From Malachius bipustulatus (taxonomy: Eukaryota > Arthropoda > Insecta > Coleoptera > Melyridae), in assembly GCA_910589415.1 (NCBI GenBank), contig OU342638.1:14052014-14116013 (forward strand): 64,000 nt of DNA, given 5' to 3'. Both the position numbers and the translations under genes were made by a program. Positions 10,955 to 21,349 of this stretch are shown one piece after another (within the stretch, counting starts at the first letter, position 1; every line of letters begins with the position of its first letter). The notes under the pieces were generated by a model, which saw nothing but the letters and a program-made list of their open reading frames with translations, did no database searches and was not told the origin of the DNA.

Positions 10955-12528
10955 CGATAGAATCAAAAGTTATTCCCAGGAAAACAGATGTTACATACCT
11001 CGGAGTACAATTCAATGAATTTCTTAACTGGAAAAACCATGTAAATACCGCAATAAAAAAAGCAAACCAAGGTATCAACATAATCAGGGCTATCTCAGGA
11101 GTTTGGTGGGGTTCTGACCCTAAAATATCATTACTAATATATTACAGCATGGTAAGATCTCATCTAGATTTCGGTGGGATTGTATTAAGCCCAATGCAAA
11201 AAAAGACAGAAAACATCCTAAATACAACCCAGTTCAAAGCTCTCAGAGCCATCACAGGCCTAATGAAAACAACTCCCACAAACGTTTTACTAGCAGAGTG
11301 CGGAGAAATGTCTCTCGAAAGCAGGCGCCGATGGCTTGCCACAAAATTCTATTTAAAAATAATACGATATGACAGACACCCGTTAATTCCCATCATAAAT
11401 GAATTACACCGAGAATACCACTCAACCAACATTTTTTGGAGAAATAAAAAAGCCCCACACCTAATTGAAATTTTACCAGAAATAGCCACATTCCAAAATA
11501 TAATAAGGAGGGGAAAACTTTTGCCATGTTTCGAGGTTGAATATAGAGACACCAAGTCGCAGAACTAAGCTCAATAATTAATCTTAATATTACAAAGAAT
11601 GACCCATACACCAATCAAAAATTCCTGCATAACATTGAATCGTACAAAAACCAAGACTACACCCCAATTTATACTGATGCTTCGAAGTACAGCAAAACCT
11701 CAGGTATAGGAATTCATAGCCCAAAATTAAAGATATCCTTTTCAGCAAGATTGCCAGATTTTCTACAGATATGCACAGCAGAGATAATAGCCATCCAAAA
11801 AGCGATGGAATTAGCAATTTCAAAAAATTCAAAAAAAAAATATAATTCTGTCGGATTCTCTTAGTGCCATAGAAAGATTGAAAAATTGCGAGTTCAATGC
11901 GAGAGAAGACTACATCTCCCTAGATACGAGAAAAGTCATGTCCCAGTCAAAAAACAAGGGATTCACATTCAAGCTATGCTGGATTCCTAGCCACTCCAAC
12001 ATAACAGGCAACGAGATAGCAGATAACCTAGCGAATGTTGGCAGAAATTTAAATGTACCTCTCACACTTAAACCAGATATACGCGACATAGAACCAACGC
12101 TTAAAGATAGAATACTCAAAAGGTGGGCAGCTGAATGGAACGACCAATCCCAGACCAAAGGTAGATGGTACAGATCCATACAATAATCCTTCCCAGATAA
12201 ACCATGGTTCTCAACAACCGGAATAAAAAACAAAAGACATCTCACAATGATGATTCGCTTAAGATCAGGTCATTGCCTCACTCAAGACCGCCTACACATG
12301 ATAGGAAGAGCAGAAGAACCATACTGCGAATGCGGGGGCTATGGAAACATAACACATGAAATTCTAGAATGCCCCATCAATAGAATTGAAAATTATGACA
12401 TCTATTTTGACTTCGCAAAGAATGGGATCTAACTTCCCGCCAACCTCCAAACCATATTAAAAGAAATGAACAAAAAATCGCAGAAAATTCTGATAAATTT
12501 CATCGACTACAACAAAATAAAAATATAA
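10942..12528 (+). pseudogene. LINE A ORF2, thumb, RNase H and C-terminal cysteine region
   Basis: From 10942 the frame gives VTYLGVQFNEFLNWKNHV, typical of the region after the palm. It stays open through 11149-11568. A third frameshift near 11550 and a fourth in an A run near 11835 split the RNase H domain. Its blocks are YTDASKYSKTSGIGIH (about 11670), TAEIIAIQKAMELA (about 11780), LSDSLSAIERL (about 11850) and WIPSHSNITGNEIADNLA (about 11980-12033). These carry the four usual acidic residues. Nonsense codons at 12184 and 12430 interrupt the C-terminus, which contains CECGGYGNITHEILEC, a CCHC-type motif. The frame would end at 12528. Confidence 0.85.
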
Positions 12529-13004
12529 CAATGCTACGCATCTTCCCTCACGACAATATAAAATTGATGACAACAAAGGGATAGAAATAATGTGACCTAG
12601 TAAACGAATGACATATAAAAACAACTATTGTATTTTGTAAACAAACCGATTTACCGATCATTTTATTTCAGATCCATCTTTCTTCACCTATCCTGGGTTC
12701 TTGTTTCCGAGGCAACGTTTCGGTCTGTGTAAGTCGCTTGGCTGTTGCCCTCAAGCGTGAAAAGTCTTTTCCTTTGTTTGTGCTATCTGTCCCAAACTAA
12801 CTACCCACACCATACTTCAACAATTCACACCATCAAGAACCAAAATAGAAGAAAGTCAGTCCACTCAGGGAATGAGTCATCTCAGACACTCTTTACTGAG
12901 TACCCTGATGGCTACAGCACAAGAAAAATAGTAATGAGCTGGCCAAATAGCTTACAAACAAGCTAAAGGCCAAAAACCTAAAGAAGAAGAAGAAGAAGAA
13001 GAAG
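12529..13004 (+). other. LINE A 3' UTR with (AAG)n tail
   Basis: These are non-coding bases after the last in-frame stop, ending AAACCTAAAGAAGAAG and about eight AAG units immediately before the right TSD. The 73-codon frame at 12745-12966 has no motif and is disregarded. Confidence 0.75.
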
Positions 13005-13017
13005 AACAAGAATTCTA
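13005..13017. repeat. Right target-site duplication of LINE A
   Basis: AACAAGAATTCTA matches the copy at 7332-7344. Confidence 0.85.
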
Positions 13018-13462
13018 AAAATAAGAAGGTAGACCGCTTTACTATAAATAATTCTAGAGTTTTTCATTCTAATGAACATAATTTACAATTTTCAATAAGA
13101 TATACTTACCTACCTACTATAATTCTGAAAATTTCCATGATTGTTTATAAAAATGTTAAAGCGCAAAATAAATTATAATATCAATTTAGATTAATTTTGT
13201 CTCGACAACGATGACTATTATTAATCTAAAAAATATAATGTTCATATCCTGTTTGTGAAATCGTCTAGCAGGTGTATAATGAACAACAATAATTATTGTT
13301 AAATAATAATTATTAACTAATAAAAAATTGGTCTGATAGTGTTTCATTAAAAATTAAATCATCAGAATTAAGCAAAAAGCACAGAAATTGACTAGATCAA
13401 TCATTATAATAGTTATCCACTAGTGGTTTCTGTTTTAGGTCCGTTGTTTACTCGGTTGTCTA
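13018..13462. other. AT-rich gap, no gene seen
   Basis: This stretch is between LINE A and the left arm of the 13.46-21.50 kb interval. No frame or repeat of note. Confidence 0.5.
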
Positions 13463-13630
13463 TACAGGGTGTCGCTAAAAGGTACGACCAATGTTCTACC
13501 ACATCGAATTCCCGAGTAAAAAAAATGCTGGTTTAACCGACATTGTATCCAACATGGCACCCTTTTCGAGACACAGCCCTTAAAAGGGGGTTAACCAAAT
13601 ACTTTGTCAATAAGTAAGATTGAAAATATT
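13463..13630. repeat. Left arm of a foldback family; partner at 21350-21502
   Basis: It begins TACAGGGTGTCGCTAAAAGG. The segment includes CTGGTTTAACCGA and a run beginning ACAGCCCTTA.AA. The reverse complement of 21350-21502 begins TACAGGGTGTCCCTAAAAGG and shares the same downstream blocks in order. The two arms could delimit one 8-kb composite, or be the split halves of a single foldback pushed apart by later insertions. Confidence 0.75.
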
Positions 13631-13859
13631 TGATAGAAGTTTGAAGAGTTTTAGTTAAATATAAAAGTACTTTTAGAAGGTTTATAGAAGCATTTATTAA
13701 TAGATAGTGAGTAGTTATTTATCAACTTCATAGAAAACTCAACAACTGGTCCTTCGACAAAAAATTACCATCAACATTTGTAGATTTAAGCAAGAATATG
13801 AGTTGAAGAATTACTCATATTATCATCAACGACGATAGCAACAACAGTTATAATATTTT

Positions 13860-14513
13860 TTGAAAAATAAATATGTTAGAGCCGATATTGTTGTCAGAAC
13901 GCGTATCAATGAAGTGAGAAATATGCAGATCATAAGAAGTAATAATTTGGAAGAATTTATGCATTTTTCGGAGACAATTACTAATTTAGTACTTACCTTT
14001 GAATCTCTTAATATGAAGAACTATCTGACGTGTCCACAATTAATGGATGAAGTATTGAAAAAATTACCATATAATTTTAAACTTTCTTGACTAAAAAAGG
14101 TGTAATTAACCAAGGAAATTATACATTGGTAGATTTCAAAGAAGCAAATATTCCAGAGAGAACAAATAATAATCATGAAAGATTCAAGAGAACCATGTTG
14201 GTTGTACAAAATTAAAAAAAAAACTGGACAAAGTTGTAGTTGATGCATGGAAAATCACGAAATGGATTAATGCAGGAAATTTAGATGAATTTTTTATTTG
14301 ATGAATGATCCACAGTTTCCTTAAAATATGAAGAATTAGCTAATGATGTTAATTTGAATGGTATAGCCTGCGATTTACGAGTTAAGTTTTATTTCAAATT
14401 AGAGTGAAAAATAATAATCAATTTCATATCATGGAAGCATAGGAAGCATAAACAATTGAAGATATTGATTAAGAAGATGCAAGCTAAGTAGCCTAACTTA
14501 ACAGATTTTAATA
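13860..14513 (+). pseudogene. BEL/Pao LTR-retrotransposon remnant: Gag and protease region
   Basis: The open piece at 13860-14090 matches the Gag region of BEL/Pao elements (DUF1759 type): it has the arrangement VRNMQIIRSNNLEEFMHF followed by LTCPQLMDEVLKKLP. A stop follows, and similarity then continues in broken form. Around 14300-14390 a degenerate block (STVSLKYEELANDVNLNG) resembles the part of the BEL aspartic protease after its DxGS motif, with the frame already broken before it. Many stops and deletions separate these parts. The remnant is interrupted at 14514 by a foldback and resumes beyond it at 16195 with the reverse transcriptase. No LTRs of this element were recognised. It is a dead fragment. 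Confidence 0.75.
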
Positions 14514-14792
14514 TACAGGTGTCCCAAGATTTCTTTATCAAGGGATATCCGCGTTATTTCAAAAAATAAACAAATGAAATTCAGGAAATTTTAACCATAC
14601 CCCTAAGGCTTTGCAGCTGCACCCTCAATGCCCCTTTACGCCTTTCCACCCCTAAGTAATCATCCCCTACTTTTTTTTTCAAATGACACCCCCATATTTT
14701 TTTTACTCGGCAGGATTGTTGAGTTCTTTCTGAATACAATGTGATACGATTTTTTCAAATCGAGACATATCTAGTATGCCGAAAACAATATA

Positions 14793-14796
14793 ATAT
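14793..14796. repeat. Left 4-bp target-site duplication of solo LTR
   Basis: ATAT precedes TGTTACG and is repeated after CGTAACA at 15418-15421. Confidence 0.75.
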
Positions 14797-15417
14797 TGTT
14801 ACGAATAAATAAAAGGGTGCATTCTGTATTAGAAAGTGAGCGGGACAGAGCACCGGTAGCCATGAGTGAGTTATCGACAGGCGACGGCCCCCAGCGTTCT
14901 GTGCTGACCGGGGCGCGTGGTGGGGGGTCAAGCCGGACCCTCCCACCGGTAAGCGACCAGCAACAGTCTGACGTCCTATACACTTCTGGATCCCTGATAC
15001 CCCGACGGAATGATCTCGCTGAAAACCACGGGAAATGAATGGAAAATTCTAGTCATTTCCTGTGGAGAAGTTCCAGAAATGGATGTTTGACTTTTGGATT
15101 TGTTCGGGAACTCGAAGCCAGCCGTCAGCAAACCCTCCAGAAGCTACTTCCAGAGGTAGGGATGTCCTATAAATAGCCAGCAAGAGGGCGAACTCAGGCA
15201 GTTTTAGTCTAGCAGTGTGCGAGGAACAAGCGAAAGAACTAAGCGACTAGTGAAAAGTAGTAAAGTGTATAGACCAAGTTAAGTTGTTGTGTATAAGAAG
15301 TAGTGATATTTGTAACATTGTAATCTGAAATTCTTGTGGACATTAAATAAATAAATTAAACAGTAAATCTGTGTTTCCCAATTATCCGTCGAGCCTACGG
15401 TTAGGAAATCCGTAACA
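14797..15417. mobile_element. Solo LTR, Ty3/gypsy-like
   Basis: The 621-base unit starts TGTTACGAATAAATAAAAGG and ends GGAAATCCGTAACA, giving TG...CA ends with the inverted repeat TGTTACG/CGTAACA. ATAT is duplicated on both sides. A TATAAATAG box lies near 15170 and an AATAAA-type signal near 15345, consistent with U3-R-U5 on the plus strand. It is more GC-rich than its surroundings. The 80-codon frame inside it (14796-15038) is not regarded as a gene. A 4-base duplication fits Ty3/gypsy. It probably arose by LTR-LTR recombination. Confidence 0.85.
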
Positions 15418-16194
15418 ATATCATAACAAACTAGGGTTGTCAAGGACTAATTAACATTTAATATGACATTAAACTCACAGAAGCAATTATTATTATTATT
15501 AACGCCTATATCCAGTAACACCGGTATTACTTAAATAGGGTTAAAGGGGTTTGTGGATAGGGGGGACCAATCCTTGTGTTACTGTTCTTTTTTTTTCATT
15601 TTTTACTGTTATTATTTCTCATATTATGTTTTGAGGCAGAGTACTCTTGAAACTTTTAAATTTGGATGTTTATTATATCAATGTATTATTCTCTGGTATG
15701 ATAAAAGATATAGTACATAATACTGTTTTTGTATTTTTCAAATAATGTAATTTTGTCCTGTAAATGGATTTTTCAATCTGTTGGGCAATAAAGTGTATAT
15801 TATATTATATTATTATTATATTATATTACTAGTTAAGGTGACTGGAGGAAACATTAACACAAAAAACAAGCAATTATTACAACTCCTTGACAACCCTCGT
15901 TTGTTATCATTTTATATTGTTTTCGGCGTGCTAGATATGTCTCGATTTAAAAAAAAATCGTATGACATTGTATTCAGAAAGAAGTCAATAATCCTGACGA
16001 GTAAAAAAAATATGGGGGTGTCATTTGAAAAAAAAAATAGGGGATGATTACTCAGAGGTGGAAAGGCGTAAAGGAACACTGAGGGTGCAGCTGCAAAGCC
16101 TTAGGGGTATGGTTGAAATTTCCCGAATTTCATTAGTTTATTTTTTGAAATAACGCGGATATCCCTTGATAAAGAAATCTTGGGACACCCTGTA

Positions 16195-16865
16195 TGTGCA
16201 TATGGTAATGTGCAACCAAAATTATTGATTGGTCAACGTTGCTTTTGCAGCTGATATTAAGAAAATGTTGCTTAGAATTCTCATACGAGAAGAAAATCCA
16301 AATGCTCAAAAATATTTTTACAGAAAATCGCCCACAGATAATTTAGAAAGTTATGTAATTACAGTTACCCTTTTTGGCTCAGTTTCATCCCCGTTTAGTG
16401 CTCAATATGTTAGAAATCTGGATGCTATGAAGTTTACAACAAAATATCCAGCGGCTGTTGAAGCAATATTACACCAGCACATTCATGGATGATTACTTAG
16501 CGCAGAAACTCCTGAAAAAGCTTCAAAATTAATAAATGAAGTAATAGTGATTCACAAATGGGAGGTTTTAAATGTCGTGGATTGATTTGTAATAATCAAG
16601 TAGTACTGAACAAGATACCAAGAAAAATGAGAAATGTGGATGCAATTAGAGACTCAACTGAGCAAAGAATATTAGAACTTTTTTGGAAGATCAAAAAAGA
16701 CATTCTAAGTTTATCGCTGAATTTTAATAAAGTAGATCCGAAAGTCATTTCAGGAGAAAAAATCCCAACAAAACGGGCATATTCAAGAGTTATGAAGTCA
16801 ATTTTTGATCCCTTGGGATTTTTGGGATGTTTTGTTGTAAAGGCAAAAATTATAAATAAATTATA
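16195..16865 (+). pseudogene. BEL/Pao remnant: reverse transcriptase region
   Basis: The open piece at 16229-16492 carries FAADIKKMLLRILIREENPN, which resembles the ADIKxMF motif of BEL/Pao reverse transcriptase, and FGSVSSPFSAQYVRNLDA. A one-base break then separates the catalytic DDY segment (about 16485). After another break, 16558-16866 has KIPTKRAYSRVMKSIFDPLGFLG, the segment that follows the palm domain in this family. It then stops at 16863 where the 3' end of the minus-strand LINE begins. The pieces lie in the same order and strand as 13860-14513, so they are one element split by the foldback. It is non-functional. Confidence 0.8.
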
Positions 16866-17056
16866 AATTTTAATAGATTCCATCAGAATCATAAACAAAC
16901 ACATTTATTCCTAAAATTAATGTTCTTTAATTATTATTTATGTTACAATTTTTAATATTTATGTCATTTTTTTGATTGATCGATATGCTGTGTATTAATG
17001 CAGCCCAAGTTAAATGGGCAGTCGACTTTATTCAATAAAGTTTTTCTCTTTCTCAA
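16863..17056 (-). other. 3' UTR of the minus-strand LINE
   Basis: This segment is repeated almost exactly, in the opposite orientation, at 40397-40592, including CATATCGATCAATCAAAAAA and CCCATTTAACTTGGG. It lies directly downstream (minus strand) of the RT-containing pseudogene, so it is read as that element's 3' end, and the 40397 copy as a severely 5'-truncated sister. Confidence 0.75.
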
Positions 17057-18651
17057 TGAGATTTGGAAATCGACTGAAGCCGACGCAGATAATATATCGA
17101 GAGAACTCTCATATATCTAATGAATATTGTATGCACAATCTAAGAATGGGCAATGATTCCAGCAAGCGTGAAACGAGAACGTTGCGTGAGAGCGTGCGTT
17201 AAATTTCGAATCTTGAAGTTCAGTCTGCCCAGTAACTGAGGGCAATCAATGCCTCCATGAACCAACTTGTTTAGCAATATAAGAGACGAAATTACATGAC
17301 GGTGTTCTAAGCTAGGTAGGTCAAATCTTGCCAGAAGTAGCTCATCTTGTCGAATGCCTCGTTGTGGATAGACAGAATATATGCGAAAACACAGGAACTT
17401 CAAAAACTTGCATTGAACATTCTCCAGGGTATTAATGTGGGTTTTGTAAAGAGGACTCCACACCTCAGACGCGTATTCAAGACGCGATCTGATAATGGTC
17501 TCAAAGAAAATCAGCCTAGTTTTCGCGTCATAAAACTCCTTGTCGTGTCTGAATATAAAATCCAGCAACCTGCAGGCTAAAGAATATGGCTTCTCAAGGT
17601 GGGCATTAAAAGACAGGGTCGATTCAAAGACAAAATCCAGATCCCTGATATTAGTGGAACGTGTGATTACATTCCAATGAAGTTATAATTATTATACAAG
17701 ATACCTGTTACGTGTATATGAGACGAGTTCGCATTTAGAAATATTTAGAGATAGAAGGTTGTTGTCACACCAGTTGCAAAAGAGGTCTAATCGTTGCTGC
17801 AATGCAATTGTGTCCTCAGGGGATTAAATTACGTGGTAAATTTTTATATCATCGGCATATACCAATGGTCCCCAAGAACCTCATCTACGTCATTTATGAA
17901 GACTAGAAACAGCAAGAGACCAAGAACGAACCCTTGAGGGACGCCAGATGGAACTTCACAGACACTCGACGCGCATCCACGCAGTTCAACATACTGATGC
18001 AAAGCTATCGAAGCAGCCACAGCATGATGTCGCTTAAATATAAGAAAACTGTAGTTTAGGCGGTCAAATGCCTTGCTGAAATACGTATAATAGACAACGT
18101 CCACCTGGAAGCCCGCATAGAGATTTTGAGCAATTACCTGGTGAGTCACACTTGAGTTGGTAACCGTTGGCCGTCGCTTCATGAAGCCATGCTGATAGTC
18201 AGACAACTTAGTGGTAATGAATGTTACAATGCGGTTGTACAGACAAAACTCAAAAAGCTTTGCAAAATTACACAAGATGGCGATAGAGAGGTAGTTCTTT
18301 CAGGAGTACCAGATGTCAGGCAGACAACCATGTTTCAGAACCAAATTAAAGAGATGCAACAGGAGATTGAGTAGAGCATGGATGCAATTCTTGACGAGAA
18401 ATGATGGAATGAGATCGAAGCCCGCTGCAGTAAGAGTGTGTTTCAGCTTTTTCACCGCCAGCAGCACATCACCCTCGTCAAATGTGACTGGCAAGAAAAT
18501 AGTGGTTTCATTAACGATCCAATGAGACACATATTTGGAACGATGGGGCTGATCGCCAAAGGACGCAATAAATAAAGCACTAAAGCATTTTACGATATCG
18601 CTCGGAAAGTCGTTAACAGTATTATTATACGTCATATGGGAGGAAACTGAT
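17057..18651 (-). pseudogene. Minus-strand LINE: reverse transcriptase and C-terminal part
   Basis: Minus-strand pieces read in order from 18651 down. 18635-18300 carries GFDLIPSFLVKNC, upstream of the palm. 18275-17844 contains QHGFMKRRPTVTNSSV, a motif A-like YTYFSKAFDRLNYS and motif B PSGVPQGFVLGLLLFLVFIND. ADDIKIYHV follows near 17860 in another frame. 17568-17140 gives RLIFFETIIRSRLEYASEVW and a C-terminal tail without RNase H. In motif A the catalytic Asp is replaced by Tyr, and several frameshifts are present. The type resembles Jockey/CR1-like elements lacking RNase H. Upstream coding (endonuclease) lies at 19890-20930 beyond the inserted element. Confidence 0.82.
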
Positions 18652-18665
18652 AACTCACGCCTCTT
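18652..18665. repeat. Target-site duplication of short R1-like element, copy 1
   Basis: AACTCACGCCTCTT is repeated exactly at 19876-19889. Confidence 0.88.
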
Positions 18666-18758
18666 GTATTGTATTGTATTTTGAGGGTGATTAAGTTACT
18701 GCGACCTAAAAGATCTATTGTATCCCCTCTACTGTGCTTCGCCTGGTGTGGAATCCCT

Positions 18759-18995
18759 TTAGTGAAGCACCCTCTCCAAGTCCGTTTCCTTGAGAAACTT
18801 CAGGATTTTGAGAGGATCGAGGTCGGGTAAGTTCCCTGCCTCTAGCTGGTGGTGGCCCAGAACATTACTTCTTTTGAGTTCTATCGCATCGCAGTTGAGC
18901 AGCAGGTGACGTGGTGTCTCGTCTCCTTTCCCGCAGAATCTGCAGACGCCATTTTTTCTATGCCTAGCTTCCTCAGGTGTTCCTTGAGCTTGCAA
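18759..18995 (-). pseudogene. R1-like ORF2 C-terminal zinc-finger fragment, copy 1
   Basis: The 78-residue open frame begins MQAQGTPEEARHRKNGVC and carries CRFCGKGDETPRHLLLNC, a CCHC motif characteristic of the C-terminus of R1-group ORF2 proteins. It ends LKFLKETDLERVLH. In an intact element this region follows the reverse transcriptase and is thought to bind nucleic acid. Here it is fused to 5' sequence without the enzymatic domains. The same fragment is present near 36480-36769, where the frame is broken. Confidence 0.8.
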
Positions 18996-19038
18996 TGTCT
19001 CGTTAGGAATCCCGTCAGTGTTCTGTTAATTCTCTCGG

Positions 19039-19680
19039 TTAAAATTCCCGAGAAATTCTTTGGATTGTCTCAACCCCGAGAGGTTCCTCCAATGAGTTTC
19101 TCTCAGTTTTCTTCTTCCTTTTGGAATTCTGCTTGAAGAAAGTATCTTCGAAGCCACAGAATGGTTCTGGTCCTATGAAGGGTGTCGATGCTCCTTTTCT
19201 TGCCAATGAGTGGACATTCTTCTTGCGCTCGAGGTGGTCTCGAGCACAAAGATTGCTTAGATTGCCGACTGTCTTGACGGGTGACAAGCCCCGCTCGGTC
19301 AGCAGTCTGTTTTGCGGTGATGTCCCGCGATTTCTTGGTTTTTTGTTTCTTACCATGGTTGATCCCACGAGTAGCTAGGGAAGGGTGTTCCACCTATGCA
19401 GAGCCCCGCATGCAAAGGTGAGGGGATTGATACAGTGGGGTGCCCCCTGGTGCCCCAAGGTTGAATCCAGTAGGGCTGGTCTTCTATCCAGTCACGCATC
19501 CCATCAGCCTGGACCCCCGCCTTAGGATTTAGGTTTTTTTTAGTGAGGTTGTCTCCTCTTGGTTCCGGCGATTAAGCCGAGACCCCCGCATCTCTCTGTG
19601 CGCTGAACGTGACCACGACAACAGATGATACGGTATATCAGATAGTCCACAGTCGGACATCTCTGGCGCCGTTTCCCCTA
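19039..19680 (-). pseudogene. ORF1-like remnant of short R1-like element, copy 1
   Basis: Minus-strand sequence from about 19660 begins with an ATG and the reading MSDCGLSDIPYHLLSWSRS, nearly identical to the start of the 185-codon frame of copy 2. An extra A in an A run near 19540 ends this frame early. The 109-codon frame 19368-19039 (MGSTMVRNKKPRNRGTS) and the 96-codon frame 19393-19103 are overlapping alternatives within the same basic, Arg/Lys-rich stretch. I do not recognise a domain. Confidence 0.55.
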
Positions 19681-19875
19681 GTGCAGACCTTTAGTCACGA
19701 CACGACAACCAGGTTAGGGGAGGTGGTCCGCGGCAGGGTTTTGAGCTACCAGTCTAGAATTTTACCTCCGACGAGCTTTATCACCACTGCTAACCTTACT
19801 CACTTACGCTCATTGTAAGGCCTTCCCCCTATCCGCTACCTGGGGACGCGCCCGATGGGTACTCAACCGCACGGG

Positions 19876-19889
19876 AACTCACGCCTCTT
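19876..19889. repeat. Right target-site duplication of short R1-like element, copy 1
   Basis: AACTCACGCCTCTT matches 18652-18665. Confidence 0.88.
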
Positions 19890-20930
19890 ACGATAAGACC
19901 AAACTTTCTAGAATCTGAGGGATTTCTCTCTCTATAAGACTAACATATTATGCTCTATGTGAAGTGCGGACGTCCCTTTTTACTTTTAATAGTCGTCTCA
20001 AGCTGTCAAGACTTGCGGCATCATTGTATACTCTATAATGTCTCCAAGACCTATATTTCTCTTTAATATCTCTACTCTAATTATGCCCCGCGAGAACCCC
20101 GGAGAGTATCCGTTATTTGATACAGGCGAAGTTTAAGCAACAATTTGTCGAAAGTTTCATATAAAAGCGAGTAAAATTTGGTCAGTGCCGAATCCAGAGA
20201 GGCGTCCCCAATAGCATCGCCCCAGGAGACAGAGCTCAAGTGCTGATAAAGTGAAACATAATCTTCCCTCTTGAAATTATATGACTGACTGTCGGTATCG
20301 CCTGCGAATCCATCCCTGGATCGATGAAGAGAACAAGCGAAGCTTGGGTGATGCAGATCCTCCGAGACTGCAAATTCAGACTGCTCTCTGAACCTGACAA
20401 GGTCTAATCTACATCACCAAATCCAGAAGTCTACCGTTCAAATTTAGGACCGCATTGTGTTGCTTTAAATCCAATAAGCTGAAAAAAATAGTTACATGGC
20501 CAACCACTCCGGATGTAGACACACCTCAGTCAGCAGCGTAGCTACTTATGTTGAAGTCGCCAACAACCAGCATCTCAAGTCCGTGTCGCAGGTAGAGAGG
20601 CCTCAAGAGCCTCAAGTAAGATAACGAACAGGTCCACAGAGACAAAAGGAGGAATATAAATATGACTACGATACAAAGCTCGTCGGCGGTGACTCTCACA
20701 CGAACTGCACAGATATCAATAGCAGAGAGAAGATCAAACAGAGCAGAGACAGCATGCAAGTTAAGTCTGTCTGCATGACCATATGTGTGATTTCAGCCCC
20801 AGCAAAACTCCACCACCGCGGGCTCTCTGCGCAGCAAGAAGCGAACGATCCTCTCTGAAAACGGTGTAATCCGGAGAGGGAACAGTTCTCTACAGTGAAG
20901 AAAGTCATATAGCCAGGTTTCGGTTATAGG
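19890..20930 (-). pseudogene. Minus-strand LINE: endonuclease part
   Basis: Minus-strand reading from 20908 down shows an endonuclease in pieces. A segment around 20900-20770 resembles the LPxGYxVFREDR region, in fragmented form. IVVIFIFL (near 20690-20650) resembles the central strand. EMLVVGDFNISSYAADG near 20580-20530 is the GDFN catalytic motif, and LNGRLLDLVM near 20440 is the LDL motif. After that come degenerate blocks that bridge to the RT at 18635. The part is split from the RT by the short R1-like insertion. The 5' end is taken near 20930, where similarity fades. It is inactive. Confidence 0.7.
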
Positions 20931-21349
20931 AAAGGTGTCAGAACTAATATTGGATCACGTAAAATTTAGAAAGAAGCTACTTTTTGTGTTTAAACCTCTG
21001 CACTAGTAAGTAATACTTTAGCCTTTGGATAAAAATAGAGAACCAATCAGTGGCGTCCGGATAAAAAAGTTTTGGGATAAACAGTGAAACGTGACATCAT
21101 AAACAGAAACTTCGTATGTCAATGTTTGTAAGATTTGATTATTTTTATTGAACCAATCGGTCCCGAAACGTTTCATTTTTATAAAAATATTTTTGAAAAA
21201 TAATACTTTAATATCAGGAACCTAAAACCCAAAACGAAGAAGAACATTTAACAATGTTTGTAAGAGTATGTCAGTTTATTGGTCTTATTAGCAATTATTA
21301 TTAGTAGTTGGCAATGAAATTTTTAAGTTTTCAGTTAATCCACGTTTAA
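20931..21349. other. Non-coding spacer inside the 13.46-21.50 kb interval
   Basis: No recognisable gene. The words AATGTTTGTAAGA and TAACAATGTTTGTAAGAG occur twice about 135 bases apart. It could be the inner part of the right foldback arm. Confidence 0.4.

Larger units (their letters stand above)
7345..13004 (+). mobile_element. LINE A: full-length I/Jockey-group non-LTR retrotransposon
   Basis: This is a 5.66-kb element bounded by an exact 13-base target-site duplication. It begins GATTCGCGTTTTGACTG and ends in a (AAG)n tail at about 12980-13004. The order is: 5' UTR of about 190 bases, ORF1 (Gag-like), ORF2 (endonuclease, reverse transcriptase, RNase H, C-terminal cysteine motif), then a 3' UTR of about 450 bases. 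ORF1 and ORF2 overlap in a TAATG. ORF1 is open, whereas ORF2 has about four frameshifts and two nonsense codons, so the copy is no longer autonomous. RNase H in ORF2 favours the I group and its relatives over classical Jockey. A full-length 5' end is inferred from the TSD, not proven. Confidence 0.9.
14514..16194. repeat. Foldback element (family also at 39370) carrying a solo LTR
   Basis: The left end is TACAGGTGTCCCAAGATTTC and the right end GAAATCTTGGGACACCCTGT. The arms contain the blocks ATACCCCTAAGGCTTTGCAG, CCCCTTTACGCCTTTCCACC and GACATATCTAGTATGCCGAAAACAA, each mirrored near 15900-16110. The centre holds a 621-base LTR (14797-15417). Without it the element would be about 1.05 kb. The 39370-40121 copy of the same family is 752 bases and lacks the LTR. 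It sits inside the BEL/Pao remnant, whose coding order resumes on its far side. Confidence 0.88.
18666..19875 (-). mobile_element. Non-autonomous R1-like retroelement, copy 1
   Basis: A 1.21-kb minus-strand insertion bounded by a 14-base target-site duplication. It joins a 5' UTR and a short ORF1-like stretch directly to the 3' end of an R1-type ORF2, so endonuclease and reverse transcriptase are absent. The 3' end is a (TACAA)n-type tail next to the left TSD. A second copy at 36372-37437 has the same internal junction and its own TSD. Because two independent insertions share the deletion, the deleted form itself seems to have moved, presumably with a full-length relative's enzymes. It sits inside the minus-strand LINE, whose sequence continues on both sides. 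Confidence 0.88.

Noticed and set aside
14796..15038. 80-codon frame with a GC-rich composition
   Set aside because: It lies wholly within the solo LTR; an LTR U3 region is not expected to encode protein and no motif is present.
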